From Helicobacter felistomachi (GTDB taxonomy: Bacteria; Campylobacterota; Campylobacteria; Campylobacterales; Helicobacteraceae): a stretch of DNA of 64,000 bases. A program made the position numbers and the translations under genes. Positions 1-8,896 of the stretch are shown piece after piece (within the stretch, counting starts at the first letter, position 1; every line of letters begins with the position of its first letter). The notes beneath the pieces were generated by a model. The model was not told the DNA's origin. It saw only the letters and a list, made by a program, of their open reading frames with translations, and made no database searches. Where the stretch lies: the NCBI RefSeq assembly GCF_030296895.1, contig NZ_AP028022.1, forward strand, positions 434,001 to 498,000, in the 5' to 3' direction.

Positions 1-444
1 GATGTGCGCCAAAAGCCCTAGGGTTTTTAGACTTAATGGGTTTGAAAGCAAACGGATATACAGGCCATAGCCAAAGCCCAAAAATAGATCCCCGTGCGCG
101 AGGGCGTAAAGTTGATCCTTGTGGCTGAAAATGACCGGCTGTGCACTTCTGGGATAGATCGTCGTGTTTTTGAGCTGGGGCACACCACTTAAGCCCAAGT
201 CATGATTGCCCTCAAAGTAAAACACGGGGATTTGTCGACTTAGGTGCTCTATTTGTTCCAAAATATGGGGGGTGTGGGTGTGTTTAATGCTGCCCACGAA
301 AATTTGGAACATGTCGCCCATTAAAAAAAGTTGGCTGGGCGGGTGCGCCCTAAGCTGCTCTAAAAAATGGGCTAAATCGTGCATGCCCGTCTTGTGGTGA
401 GCATCGGCAACAAACAGGGCGTTTTCTAAAATTGTGGGCCACAT
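1..444 (-). CDS. Partial LpxH-like metallophosphoesterase (UDP-2,3-diacylglucosamine hydrolase)
   Basis: The gene runs off the left edge; 148 N-terminal codons are visible. The calcineurin-type phosphoesterase signature is clear: VADAHHK near the N-terminus (first metal site, with H where the family usually has D-x-H), LFLMGDMFQIF (the GDxxD-like site), FEGNHDLG (the GNHD site) and a later ALAHGDLF. That order is typical of LpxH, which removes UMP from UDP-2,3-diacylglucosamine to give lipid X, the substrate LpxB uses with a second sugar nucleotide. I start at the ATG at 444; two in-frame TTG codons lie just upstream, before an in-frame TAG. The missing C-terminus leaves a generic metallophosphatase possible. 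Confidence 0.72.
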   Translation of the reverse strand, partial: MWPTILENALFVADAHHKTGMHDLAHFLEQLRAHPPSQLFLMGDMFQIFVGSIKHTHTPHILEQIEHLSRQIPVFYFEGNHDLGLSGVPQLKNTTIYPRSAQPVIFSHKDQLYALAHGDLFLGFGYGLYIRLLSNPLSLKTLGLLAHI

Positions 445-852
445 CAGCAACAATACAAGCGGCTAGCCTAAACCCCGCCAAAAAGGGCGCACAATTCCCC
501 ACAAAGGGCAAGCAAACCAAGCTCAAAGATAGGTTTAGCGACGGAGTTTAACGAGTACAAAGCTGGTTTTCAACACCATTGAAAGGGGGCGATAACAAGG
601 CAATGCTCAACACGACACCTGACCCAAAAGGGGATGATTCCCCTAAGATAACCAACAACTCCTCCAAGGCAAGCGTCAATCAAGTTTTAGAGGCAGACAG
701 CCATTAACCCTAAATTTCTAAAGGGCGACCAAATAAGCCAAGCTTAAGATAGCCGACACCATCACCAAACACAAGCAACAATAGAGAGGCCGACACCATC
801 ATGCCAAGGCGATCAATAACGCTAAACCAAGGGTTAAGGGGGCTTAACAATA
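445..852. other. Gene-poor stretch between the LpxH-like gene and thiS
   Basis: About 400 bases hold no convincing gene. Short open stretches on the minus strand translate to hydrophobic, Leu-rich fragments broken by stops, which could be the worn remains of a membrane-protein gene, but I recognise no family. I see no tRNA-like cloverleaf and no strong terminator. Confidence 0.4.
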
Positions 853-1053
853 TCAACCGCCTCCCATAAACTGCAAACACTCTAGGCGGTCGTTTTCTTG
901 TAGGGGGGTGCTGTGCCACTTCTCTTTTCTCACCACCGACTCGTTTAAAGCCACCGCACACACCTGCGCTTCAATGCCTAGCTCTTTAATGACAGAATCG
1001 ATGCTTAGAGGTTTGTCAAACTCTTTGGCCTGTCCGTTGATGAAGACTTGCAT
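853..1053 (-). CDS. thiS: ThiS-like sulfur carrier protein
   Basis: A 66-residue beta-grasp protein starting MQVFINGQ and ending FMGGG. The short length, the F-x-N-G-x opening strand and the C-terminal Gly-Gly are the hallmarks of ThiS, the ubiquitin-like carrier whose C-terminus is adenylylated and then thiocarboxylated to give sulfur for the thiazole ring of thiamine. I chose the ATG at 1053 because AAAGG lies at good spacing before it; an in-frame ATG at 1059 sits directly on that ribosome-binding site. A ThiF/MoeB-type enzyme, its natural partner, is encoded about 5 kb away. No other thiamine gene is seen here, so a MoaD-like role is not excluded. Confidence 0.82.
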   Translation of the reverse strand: MQVFINGQAKEFDKPLSIDSVIKELGIEAQVCAVALNESVVRKEKWHSTPLQENDRLECLQFMGGG

Positions 1054-1080
1054 ATCCATCCTTTGGCTAAATAAGCCCCC

Positions 1081-1086
1081 ATTATA
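1081..1086 (-). promoter_or_regulatory. Probable -10 element for thiS
   Basis: On the minus strand a perfect TATAAT, preceded by a T-rich stretch, lies 27 bases before the thiS start. Helicobacter sigma-80 promoters usually have a strong -10 and a poor -35, which fits; no clear -35 is visible. Confidence 0.5.
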
Positions 1087-1107
1087 ACAAAAACCTATCA
1101 AAACTCA

Positions 1108-1116
1108 TGCTATACT
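1108..1116 (+). promoter_or_regulatory. Probable extended -10 for the fucosyltransferase remnant
   Basis: TGCTATACT is an extended -10 element facing right, about 25 bases before the reconstructed N-terminus of the broken fucosyltransferase. It is back to back with the thiS promoter, so the intergenic region still looks like a divergent promoter pair. Confidence 0.4.
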
Positions 1117-1138
1117 CGGCAAAACTTTAAGGTTACCC

Positions 1139-1611
1139 GTTTTTGCCCCGCTTTTAGATGCCTTATTGAGTCTAGCCGCTTGCCCCCACCCCCACCCACT
1201 AAAAGTCCTCTCACAATCGGGGTTTCTCTTTGGTTTGGCAAAAATGCTTTAGAAAACTTAAAAAATTTTAAGGCATGGTTTTTCTACCACATTTTAGCCA
1301 CTCAATACGACATCACGCTCACCACAAAACCCGAAGACTCCTGTGCTGTGGTTTTTGGCACTTCTTTTAGAGAAGAGGGGTATCATTTTTTTAGAAGTAT
1401 CTTGGACTTCCCCCAAAAGCGTATGGGGCACACAGGTGAAAACGAGCGCATTGACTTTAATGTCTACGACTTTGGCATGGGCTTTGATGAGCTAGAGTTT
1501 AACGATCGCTATTTACGCGTGCCCCTTTACTACCAAGCCATTTGTTGGTTGGCTAAACTAAGCAGCACTTGCACCGACTCCCCCTTTCAAAGCAAGCCCA
1601 CCGCTTTTTAA
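1139..1611 (+). pseudogene. Truncated alpha-1,3-fucosyltransferase remnant (GT10, FutA/FutB-like)
   Basis: The main frame carries HTGENERIDFN, a D-F-G-M-G-F-D-E-L segment and NDRYLRVPLYY. These line up with the H. pylori Lewis-antigen fucosyltransferases FutA/FutB as I remember them (TGEN, GFDEL-FNDRYLR-PLYY). Those enzymes move fucose from GDP-fucose onto LPS O-antigen N-acetyllactosamine. Here an N-terminal piece in another frame (F-A-P-L-L-D-A) has GTT where a start codon would be expected. The frame changes across the C-rich tract at about 1181-1197, and the similarity stops after about 140 codons, so the C-terminal donor-binding half is gone. The C-rich tract recalls the poly-C phase-variation tract of H. 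pylori futA/futB. It cannot make an active enzyme as it stands. Confidence 0.8.
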
Positions 1612-1737
1612 GCAAACTTACACAAATTAAGGCCAAGTTCTCCCGCGCACAAGGCACTAGGTGAGGGCAAACAGAGCCACAGACTAGACTTAGGTGCAAG
1701 TCTTTAAGTGGCTCATTCAAGTCGCCCCATTCCTGCC

Positions 1738-3852
1738 TTAAAACTTCTTCTTATTGACATCATCAAAAATTTCCTTAGCGATGTCATTGACTTTTTGGGT
1801 GATCTGATCGGTGTCTTGGGCGATTTGGGCGTTTTTTTGCACCACAACTTCTAATTGCTCGACCGTTTCATTGACCGCTTCAATCCCACTGGCCTGCTCT
1901 TGGACATTGGCAACAATCTCATTGATGCTTTGGATCAATAAGTTGGCATTGGCCTCGATCTCGCCTAAAGATTTCCCGGTCCTCTCGGCTAATTTTCTCA
2001 CTTCATCGGCCACCACCGCAAAACCCCTCCCGTGCTCGCCCGCTCTAGCGGCTTCAATGGCGGCATTTAAGGCCAAAAGATTGGTTTGATTGGCGATGTC
2101 TTGGATGATGCCAATGATGTTTTTGATCTCTTGAGCCTGCTTGGTGATCTCTGTGGTTTGGGTGCTGGTGTTTTGCATAAAAGCCGCGATTTGGGCAATT
2201 TGTTTGGCCGTCCCCTCTAGGGAGTTGGATTGCTCCACGCTGCTTTGCGAGAGAGCTTGCATGGATTCTCTTAAGATGGCACTTTGGGAGGACAATTCTT
2301 TGGCAAAAGCAAAAGAAGCACTCAGCATCTCGCGGATGTCTTGACCTAGCATATTCGTGGTGATCTCCACCGCGCCCTTAGCCTCTGGAATTTCAGCCGT
2401 GAAGTCAAATTTCTTGTAAGCTTCAAAAACGGCGTTGATGGTGTCCATGTTGCGCCCCACCTTGCGCTCTAGGGTGTCTAACATGGTGTTGAGTACATTT
2501 TTAAGTTCTTTAAGCTGGGGGTTAGCAGGGATTTGTGTGATTCTTGCGCTCAAATCGCCCGACTCGATGATCTTAGCCGTGCTGACTGATTGGGACACTG
2601 CCTGCTCGTCCTCTTGCAAAGATTTTTGGATGTTTTGGATATTGGCATTGATGACACTCACCATCTGCCCCAATTCGTCATTGCTTTGCGTCTTTAAGGG
2701 CTTCAGGGAGACTTTTTCGTGGTTTAAAAACCTAAAAAAAGTAACCAAGCCCTCCAACACGACAGAGAGGCGCGCAGAGATGATTTTATTGGCCAAAAAC
2801 GCCACGCACACCCCCGCGGCAATGAGAGAACAAACAGCGGTCACGATGACGAGTCTTGCAAGCTCGTTTCTAGGCTTAAAAATGACCTTTTTCGTGGCGA
2901 CAATAAAGACCGACCAAAACTGATCGATGCTACGCCACACCTTAAAATTCACCAATCCAATGAAGGATTCTTGGTGTCTAATATTGACATAAGGGAACAC
3001 CCCTTCTTTGCGCTCTTTTGCGGCTTTTAAAATGGCCTCTGTCAAAGGGCCCGGATTGACTTCAATCAAGGGTTTGCCAATCATTTTGGTGTCTGGGAAA
3101 GCAGCGACTCTGCCCGTAGAGGAGAGCACTGCAATGATGTCGCCCCGATAAACCGAGCTGGTTTTGTCTAAGATGATCTCTTGGCGCATTCTCGCAAGAT
3201 CGATGGCAATGCTGACAAACCCTATCGCTTGTTTTTGTTTATTTCTAATGAGGACGGTGGCGATGACGGTGGTTATCTCCTTGCCCGCAACGTTGATGTG
3301 CATCGGCTCGCTCACCGCGTCTTGATTCTTCTGCAACACTTCTTGGATGTGAGCGCTGTTAAAAAGACTGGCACTCTGTTGGGCAGAGAGGGAAATCACC
3401 CCTCCTGTGTGTGCCATATCGGTGTCCTCAAAAACCAAATAGAGACCTTTGGGATCAAGGTGTTTTGTGCCTTCTGACTGGGGGGGAATTTTAGCGTGAT
3501 CTTGAAAGACCGCGCGCGGGAGGTAGAGGAATAAATAATTTGACCAATTGGCCTCGTCAAAGGCAGTGCGCGTAAAATTAGATAATTCATCTTTATATAA
3601 GGAATGATCGGCAATGGAGGTTTGAATCGTCTCTCTCAGGGTTTCTAGCAGGGTAAAACTTTGGCCAAAGGCGGGGATGATGCGATTGGCGTGCCTCTCA
3701 GCAACATTGTAGAGGGTTTTGTAAGCCTCTTCTTGTAAGGTTTTAGAAGACTTATGCGTGATCACTAAGGCTAGAATAACAAAGATGACCAGCAAAATCC
3801 CAATGATTAAACCAACGAGCTTTGTGCCAATCCTGACATTAGATAAATTCAT
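1738..3852 (-). CDS. Methyl-accepting chemotaxis protein, Cache-type (TlpA/TlpC-like)
   Basis: A 704-residue transmembrane chemoreceptor. It has an N-terminal membrane helix (about 10-32), a long periplasmic region of double-Cache type (about 35-310), a second helix near 335-355, a HAMP linker, and a C-terminal signalling hairpin with the conserved tip around [19 protein letters not shown]. Size and layout resemble H. pylori TlpA and TlpC, which sense small ligands and control CheA through CheW/CheV. The ligand cannot be read from sequence. It is transcribed alone; GAAAGG precedes the ATG, and a perfect 8-1-8 inverted repeat lies about 100 bases upstream. Confidence 0.93.
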   Translation of the reverse strand: MNLSNVRIGTKLVGLIIGILLVIFVILALVITHKSSKTLQEEAYKTLYNVAERHANRIIPAFGQSFTLLETLRETIQTSIADHSLYKDELSNFTRTAFDEANWSNYLFLYLPRAVFQDHAKIPPQSEGTKHLDPKGLYLVFEDTDMAHTGGVISLSAQQSASLFNSAHIQEVLQKNQDAVSEPMHINVAGKEITTVIATVLIRNKQKQAIGFVSIAIDLARMRQEIILDKTSSVYRGDIIAVLSSTGRVAAFPDTKMIGKPLIEVNPGPLTEAILKAAKERKEGVFPYVNIRHQESFIGLVNFKVWRSIDQFWSVFIVATKKVIFKPRNELARLVIVTAVCSLIAAGVCVAFLANKIISARLSVVLEGLVTFFRFLNHEKVSLKPLKTQSNDELGQMVSVINANIQNIQKSLQEDEQAVSQSVSTAKIIESGDLSARITQIPANPQLKELKNVLNTMLDTLERKVGRNMDTINAVFEAYKKFDFTAEIPEAKGAVEITTNMLGQDIREMLSASFAFAKELSSQSAILRESMQALSQSSVEQSNSLEGTAKQIAQIAAFMQNTSTQTTEITKQAQEIKNIIGIIQDIANQTNLLALNAAIEAARAGEHGRGFAVVADEVRKLAERTGKSLGEIEANANLLIQSINEIVANVQEQASGIEAVNETVEQLEVVVQKNAQIAQDTDQITQKVNDIAKEIFDDVNKKKF

Positions 3853-3949
3853 AAGCCATGCCTTTCACTCCTGCTTTTTTAACTCTGCTCTACGCCTATG
3901 TTTAAATGGTAATTTTAAATGCAAAATTCTAATGCAAGGCAACCAATTG

Positions 3950-3966
3950 TGTAGGGTTACCCTACA
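3950..3966. promoter_or_regulatory. Perfect inverted repeat upstream of the Cache chemoreceptor
   Basis: TGTAGGGT-T-ACCCTACA is an exact 8-1-8 inverted repeat about 100 bases before the chemoreceptor start, in the gap behind the fatty acid transporter. The dyad has the size of a dimeric regulator's operator. No poly-T follows, so a terminator is less likely. No regulator is assigned. Confidence 0.4.
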
Positions 3967-4047
3967 ATGAGTCGAGCCAGGCTTTCACAATTTTAAGCAA
4001 GCTCAAGGACATCAAGGCAAAATTCATAAATCCATCAAGAAAGTCCC

Positions 4048-5403
4048 CTAGGTCAAAAAATACAAACAGCCCGCACTCACCGCCCCCGCATAGACAAACG
4101 CCACAAGCAAATAGCCCACAATGTGGCGCACATCTAAGCTGGCAATGCCAAGCAGCGGAAGCGCAAAGAAGGGTTGGATCATATTCGTCCACGCATCCCC
4201 CCACGCGATTGCCATGCAAGTTACAGCGGGATCAACGCCCAAAGCCGCCCCGCTAGGGAGCAACACAGGTCCTTGCACGGCAAACTGCCCCCCACCGCTA
4301 GGGATAAAAATGTTTAAAAGCCCTGCGCTTAGATAGCTAAGCAGAGCGAAATTGTCGTGGGTGGCAATTTTTGAGAAGGCATCGGCTAGGACATTAGCAA
4401 AACTCACTCCATTTGCGCCTTTAAGCCCCATCACCCCGATGATGCCCGCATAAAAGGGAAACAGCAGCACAATGCCGGTCGTGCTTTTTAAGTCCTGCTC
4501 CATTGTGGCGTAGTATTGATGCGGGCTTGCGTGCGCGCATAGCCCTAAGAACAAGAACAGCAAAATCAAGGTGTTGAGGTTGAGTGCAAAGCCCTTATTC
4601 AAAAAGTAAATCCCCAAATACGCCACACCCAAGAGCCCTAAAAACGACCCCAACAAGGGGCTGTGCTCTAAGCGATGCGCAAAGCACTCAATGCGGGTGG
4701 GTTTAGGCGGCGTGTCCTTGAGGTTAGCGGGGTCCATTGGGGTGGGGATTTTGGGGTGCATGAGGGCATTGATGAGGGGCAGCCCTAGCAAGAGTAGTAG
4801 GACCATGGCAAGGTTGTAGCTAGAAAAAATCGTGTGGCTTAAGGGGATGGGTTGGCTTAAAACACCCCCACTAAGTTTGCCTAAATCCCCGTCATTTGTG
4901 GCGACTTTGAGCGGAATGCTCCCAGACAACCCGCCATGCCAAATTAAAAAGCCCGAGTAAGCACTCGCCACCAGTAAGGGGTAGTCCACGCCTTTAACCT
5001 TGCGTCCTAACACCCTAGAGAGCACCGCCCCCACGACCAGCCCAAAGCCCCAACTAAGCCAACAGCAACAGAGCGAAACAAAGCTGATGGTCCAAATTGC
5101 CATTTTAGGGGTATGGATTTTGTCTGCTATGGCATTAAAACACTTGTTGACAAGCGGGGCTCTGGCTAGGGCGATGCCCGTAGCCAGCAACAAGAGCATT
5201 TGCATGGAGAACTTTAAAAGCAAAAATAGACTCTCCCCCCACTTGCCAAGCACCACAAAAAACCCTAGACCCGTGCTTAAAAACGCGCCGATGATGGCAA
5301 CCAAAGTCAAGGCAATGGCGAAAATGAAGGGCGAGAGGAAGTAATTTTGCAAGACTAGAAGCATCCATTTAAACACGGACAAATCCTTAAGGCAAGTTTT
5401 CAA
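4048..5403 (-). CDS. atoE: Short-chain fatty acid transporter, AtoE family
   Basis: A very hydrophobic 451-residue protein with about a dozen predicted membrane helices. Segments such as LLLATGIALARAPLV, WLSWGFGLVVGAVL, HGGLSGSIPL, FIPSGGGQFAVQGP and WTNMIQPFFALPLLG are typical of AtoE, which takes up acetoacetate and other short-chain acids in the inner membrane. In H. pylori the homologue sits beside the scoAB succinyl-CoA:acetoacetate CoA-transferase genes; those are not seen here. I use the ATG at 5403; the in-frame ATG 13 codons on is also possible. The gene is divergent from the metallo-hydrolase and monocistronic here. Confidence 0.88.
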   Translation of the reverse strand: MKTCLKDLSVFKWMLLVLQNYFLSPFIFAIALTLVAIIGAFLSTGLGFFVVLGKWGESLFLLLKFSMQMLLLLATGIALARAPLVNKCFNAIADKIHTPKMAIWTISFVSLCCCWLSWGFGLVVGAVLSRVLGRKVKGVDYPLLVASAYSGFLIWHGGLSGSIPLKVATNDGDLGKLSGGVLSQPIPLSHTIFSSYNLAMVLLLLLGLPLINALMHPKIPTPMDPANLKDTPPKPTRIECFAHRLEHSPLLGSFLGLLGVAYLGIYFLNKGFALNLNTLILLFLFLGLCAHASPHQYYATMEQDLKSTTGIVLLFPFYAGIIGVMGLKGANGVSFANVLADAFSKIATHDNFALLSYLSAGLLNIFIPSGGGQFAVQGPVLLPSGAALGVDPAVTCMAIAWGDAWTNMIQPFFALPLLGIASLDVRHIVGYLLVAFVYAGAVSAGCLYFLT

Positions 5404-5530
5404 GAGTTTAAAGCAAGAATCTTGCGGTGCAGTTTAAAATGGGTGTTTGGCAGATTAAAAGCGCGCTTAGGGTTTAAAATTGTAGCAACAGCTAGGACGA
5501 ACTTTAGGCAAATTTTGCTAAAATGGAAAA

Positions 5531-6152
5531 ATGTTTAAAATCAAAGTGCAGGCTTTTGGCAACACACAGACAAATTGTTATGTCTTGCAATTAGCACAGG
5601 GCGATTTGGTGATCGATCCGGGCGTGGGGGCGGGCGCGTGGGTGCAAGAGCAGGCCAAAAACCCCCTAGCGATTTTAATCACACACGGGCATTACGACCA
5701 TGTTTGGGACGCAGCCGCTTTAAAAGAGCAGTGGACGGATGTGCCCTTGTATGCGCCTAAAGAGGACATTTTCATGCTCACCACGGATTGCTTCCATTTA
5801 GGACAACCCACTTGCAAAGAGGCAGACATCCAGCCCATTGAGGGGCATAAAAAGAGCCATTCTTTTGAGGTGGAGGGGGTTAAGATCACTTATTGGCACT
5901 TTCCCGGGCACACCCCGGGGTGTAGTGTCATCGAAGTGGGGGGTGTTTTTTAGCGGGGATTTTATCTTCCATAGGAGCATCGGCCGTTACGACTTCCCCT
6001 ACTCTAACCCCAAAGACATGAAAGAGTCTTTAGAGCGTTTTTACGCACTAAAGAGGCCAGACTGCCCCATTTACCCCGGGCACGGGCGCGCTACGAGTCT
6101 TAAGGCCGAACAGCCCCATATGCCTGCGTGGATTGCACACATCACTTCTTAA
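5531..6152 (+). pseudogene. Metallo-beta-lactamase-fold hydrolase (glyoxalase II-like), frameshifted
   Basis: The first frame gives an MBL domain with THGHYDH at residues 51-57 (the H-x-H-x-D-H zinc site), then GHTPGC, and stops after EVGGVF at 5951-5953. The next frame carries on with FFSGDFIFHRSIGRYDFP, YPGHGRAT and a normal end. Removing one base in the G6/T6 stretch at about 5938-5950 restores one protein of about 206 residues with every metal ligand. Such proteins usually hydrolyse thioesters such as S-lactoylglutathione, but the substrate here is unknown. ThiF follows 8 bases later. The break is either a real lesion or a homopolymer length error. Confidence 0.8.
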
Positions 6153-6160
6153 GGAAAGCC

Positions 6161-6931
6161 ATGACAGAGAGTCAAAAAGAACGCTATAAACGGCATTTGA
6201 TGTTAGAAGATGTGGGCGAGGAGGGGCAGGAAAGGTTGTTGCGTGCGAGTGTGCTTGTGATCGGAGCGGGCGGGCTAGGCTCGCCCAATTGTTTTTATTT
6301 GGCGGCAGCAGGCATTGGGCGCATTGGGGTGTTGGACTTTGACATCATTGAGTTAAACAACCTGCAGCGCCAAATTTTACACACCACATCCGAGATTCAC
6401 AGCGCCAAGGTCAAGTCTGCTGAGCGCAAAATGTTGGCACTAAACCCCGAAGTGCAAGTAGAAACCCACTTTGAGAGACTCACCGCCGCCAACGCTTTAG
6501 GGTTAATCCAAGAGTATGATTTTGTCATCGATGCCACCGATAATTTTGCCAGCAAGTTTTTGATCAACGATGCTTGTGTTTTAGCAAATAAACCTTTAAG
6601 CCACGCCGGGATTTTCAAACACCACGGACAAACGATCACGATCTTGCCTAAAAAGAGCGCGTGTTTTGCCTGTATTTTTGACAAGCCCCCGCATGTGGAG
6701 CTAAACAGCGTGTTTAAAGCGGGGTTATTTGGGGTGGTGCCTGGGATCGTGGGCTGCATTCAGGCCTCTGAGGCGATCAAATATTTTCTAGGTTTCCCCC
6801 TACTCACCAACCAGCTATTGCACGTGGACACCAAGAACATGGACTTTAGAAAAATCGCCGTCCAACGCCATGAAGAGTGCCGGGTGTGTGGCAAACATGG
6901 CATACAAACCTTAACGGATTATCCACAATAG
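6161..6931 (+). CDS. thiF: ThiF/MoeB-family sulfur-carrier adenylyltransferase
   Basis: A 256-residue E1-like enzyme. It shows the nucleotide loop GAGGLGS at 35-41, the D-F-D nucleotide-binding segment, the R-Q-I-L arginine region, DATDNF, and two Cys pairs (C-F-A-C and C-R-V-C) that would hold the structural zinc. The family adenylylates the C-terminal Gly-Gly of ThiS or MoaD. ThiS is present in this window, so thiF is the better name, but MoeB cannot be excluded. AAGGAAAG lies just before the chosen ATG, and the gene follows the metallo-hydrolase closely. Confidence 0.83.
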   Translation: MTESQKERYKRHLMLEDVGEEGQERLLRASVLVIGAGGLGSPNCFYLAAAGIGRIGVLDFDIIELNNLQRQILHTTSEIHSAKVKSAERKMLALNPEVQVETHFERLTAANALGLIQEYDFVIDATDNFASKFLINDACVLANKPLSHAGIFKHHGQTITILPKKSACFACIFDKPPHVELNSVFKAGLFGVVPGIVGCIQASEAIKYFLGFPLLTNQLLHVDTKNMDFRKIAVQRHEECRVCGKHGIQTLTDYPQ

Positions 6932-6955
6932 CAAAAAAACAGAAAGGGTAGTTTC

Positions 6956-7726
6956 ATGGATTTGTCATCACTTTTAGGGGTGCTTTTGGCGATCACATCC
7001 ATTGCAGTGGGGGATATTTTGGAGGGGGGCAACCCCATCCACGTGATCCATGTGAGCTCTTTAATCATCATCATCCCCACGACCTTGTGCGCAGCAATGG
7101 TGAGCACCCACGCCCACCATGTCAAAGCGGCCTTTAAAGAGATCAAGATTGTGTTTTTAAACCCCAAGGTGAATTTACAAGACACGATCAAAAACATCGT
7201 GGAACTCTCCACCATGGCTAGAAAGGACGGGGTGCTCTCTTTAGAGTCGCGGGTGGCGCAGATTGAGGACGACTTCACCCGCAACGGCTTTTCTATGATT
7301 GTGGATGGCAAGGACATCAAATCCGTGCAAGAGAGCCTAGATGTGGCGATCGAAGAGTTAGAAGAGTATTACCACGGGGCGGCACACTATTGGATCACCG
7401 CCGGCGAGAGCGCGCCCACCTTTGGGCTGGTGGGGGCGGTGTTGGGGCTGATGTTGGCTTTGCAAAAACTAGACAACCCCCAAGAAATGGCGCTAGGGAT
7501 CGCGGGGGCGTTCACGGCCACGGTTACGGGGATCATGTGCTCTTACGCCCTCTTTGGGCCCTTTGGCAATAAACTTAAAAACAAATCTAAGGACATCTTG
7601 AAAGAAAAAGTGGTGATCTTAGAGGGCATCATCGGGATCGCCAATGGAGACAACCCTAGGGATTTAGAAATGAAGTTACTCAACTACATCGCTCCTGGTG
7701 AGCCTAAAAAATCGCAGTTTGAATAA
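6956..7726 (+). CDS. motA: Flagellar motor stator protein MotA
   Basis: A 256-residue protein with four membrane segments: two near the N-terminus and two around PTFGLVGAVLGLMLAL and GIAGAFTATVTGIMCSYALF. The large cytoplasmic loop between them contacts FliG. The two C-terminal helices carry the conserved Pro and Thr residues of the proton path. MotA and MotB form the stator that turns proton flow into flagellar torque. AAAGGG precedes the ATG, and the stop codon overlaps the motB start (TAATG), so the two are translationally coupled. Confidence 0.96.
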   Translation: MDLSSLLGVLLAITSIAVGDILEGGNPIHVIHVSSLIIIIPTTLCAAMVSTHAHHVKAAFKEIKIVFLNPKVNLQDTIKNIVELSTMARKDGVLSLESRVAQIEDDFTRNGFSMIVDGKDIKSVQESLDVAIEELEEYYHGAAHYWITAGESAPTFGLVGAVLGLMLALQKLDNPQEMALGIAGAFTATVTGIMCSYALFGPFGNKLKNKSKDILKEKVVILEGIIGIANGDNPRDLEMKLLNYIAPGEPKKSQFE

Positions 7727-8495
7727 TGGCAAAGAAAGCAAAAAAAGTAGAATGCCCCGCTGGGGAGCGCTGGGCGGTGCCCTATGCGGACTTTTTGTCC
7801 TTGTTGCTTGCGCTTTTCATCGCCCTTTATGCGATCTCAGTGATCAACAAGGCTAAAGTCAAAGCCCTTAAGAAAGAATTTATCAAGATTTTTGACTACG
7901 CCCCCGTGCCCGATGCCATGCAGCCTGTGATCCCAATCCCCCCGCCCCCGGTGAAACCCAAAACACGGTAGAGGCTCAAGAGAAGGAATCCAAAGAGCAT
8001 TCCAGCCGCTCGCAAATCACGATCACCAAAGTGGGTGAGGGCTCGATTTTAGAGCAAACCGATCAAGGGGCGGTGTTGAAACTGCCCTCTAGCCTGCTCT
8101 TTGAAGAGCCCTACAGCGACAAGATCAACGCCACCATGCGCGAAAAGATCCGAAACTTTGCCAAAATCATCCAACGTTTGCCTGATCAAGTGGAGGTGAA
8201 TGTGCGTGGCTACACCGACAACACCCCCCTACCTGCCTCCAGCGGCTTTAAGGACCACTACGCTTTAGCAGCAAGCCGCGCTTACAAGGTCATGCACGCC
8301 TTACTCAGGGATGGCATTAGCCCGCAAAAACTCTCCTTCACTTCCTATGGCCAAAACAACCCCATCATGCCTAATGACAGCGTAGAAGATCGCATGCACA
8401 ACAACCGGGTAGAAATTTATTTTTACACCAATAAACAAAATGTGGAAAAAATCCACTCCATTTTAGACCACAATATCAGCGGAAACAACGATTGA
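7726..8495 (+). pseudogene. motB: Flagellar motor stator protein MotB, frameshifted
   Basis: The first 81 codons read as a normal MotB N-terminus (ECPAGERWAVPYADFLSLLLALFIALYAIS, shown here in outline: the membrane helix with the proton-accepting Asp in YAD). They run into P-P-P-P and a stop at 7969-7971. The other frame then gives the OmpA-like peptidoglycan-binding domain: VNVRGYTDNTPLP, ALAASRAYKVM, NNRVEIYF. One extra C in the C6 (7938-7943) or C5 (7945-7949) run restores a MotB of about 256 residues. As written the stator could not anchor to the wall, predicting no motility unless this is a sequencing error or phase-variable. Confidence 0.9.
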
Positions 8496-8896
8496 AAGCC
8501 CTAGCCTTTAGCTTGCTTTTAAGCCCCCTTTTGGCTCTACCCACCGGCGAGCAACTCTTAAGAGAAGAGCAAGTGCAGTTGCCTAAAGTCCCCCTAAGCG
8601 CCACATTTTTTAGCCAAAAACAGCCCTACACCTCTTGGAGCAGGGATTATGGTGTGTGGCAGACCAAACACATTTTAGAGATCAAAGCCCTAAGCAGGCG
8701 GGTGCATATCAATAAAATCATCCTCAATCGGGGGCGCTGCGCCCTCTTGCCCATTCTGCCTAGCTTCGTGCTCACACAGGGCGAAAAGATGGATTATGAG
8801 GTCTTTTGCGAGGGGCGCTTAAGGGTGGAGATAGACACAGACTTTGGGGCGCAAATTTTCCATTTGCGCGAAGATTTTCCTAATGACCCTTTTTAA
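8492..8896 (+). CDS. Small secreted protein downstream of motB (HP0817-like)
   Basis: 134 residues with a Sec signal peptide (K-A-L-A-F-S-L-L-L-S-P-L-L-A-L-P). The mature part is soluble, with two Cys residues (GRCALL and VFCEG) that could form a disulfide in the periplasm. It starts at a TTG inside the motB stop (TTGA), so it is coupled to the motor operon. In H. pylori a small hypothetical gene also follows motB. The function is unknown; a periplasmic role near the stator is only suggested by position. It overlaps the convergent HpaA-like gene by 17 bases. Confidence 0.75.
   Translation: MKALAFSLLLSPLLALPTGEQLLREEQVQLPKVPLSATFFSQKQPYTSWSRDYGVWQTKHILEIKALSRRVHINKIILNRGRCALLPILPSFVLTQGEKMDYEVFCEGRLRVEIDTDFGAQIFHLREDFPNDPF

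Noticed and set aside
710-961. 83-residue minus-strand frame overlapping thiS
   Set aside because: It overlaps thiS, which has clear family features, promoter and ribosome-binding site; this frame has none.
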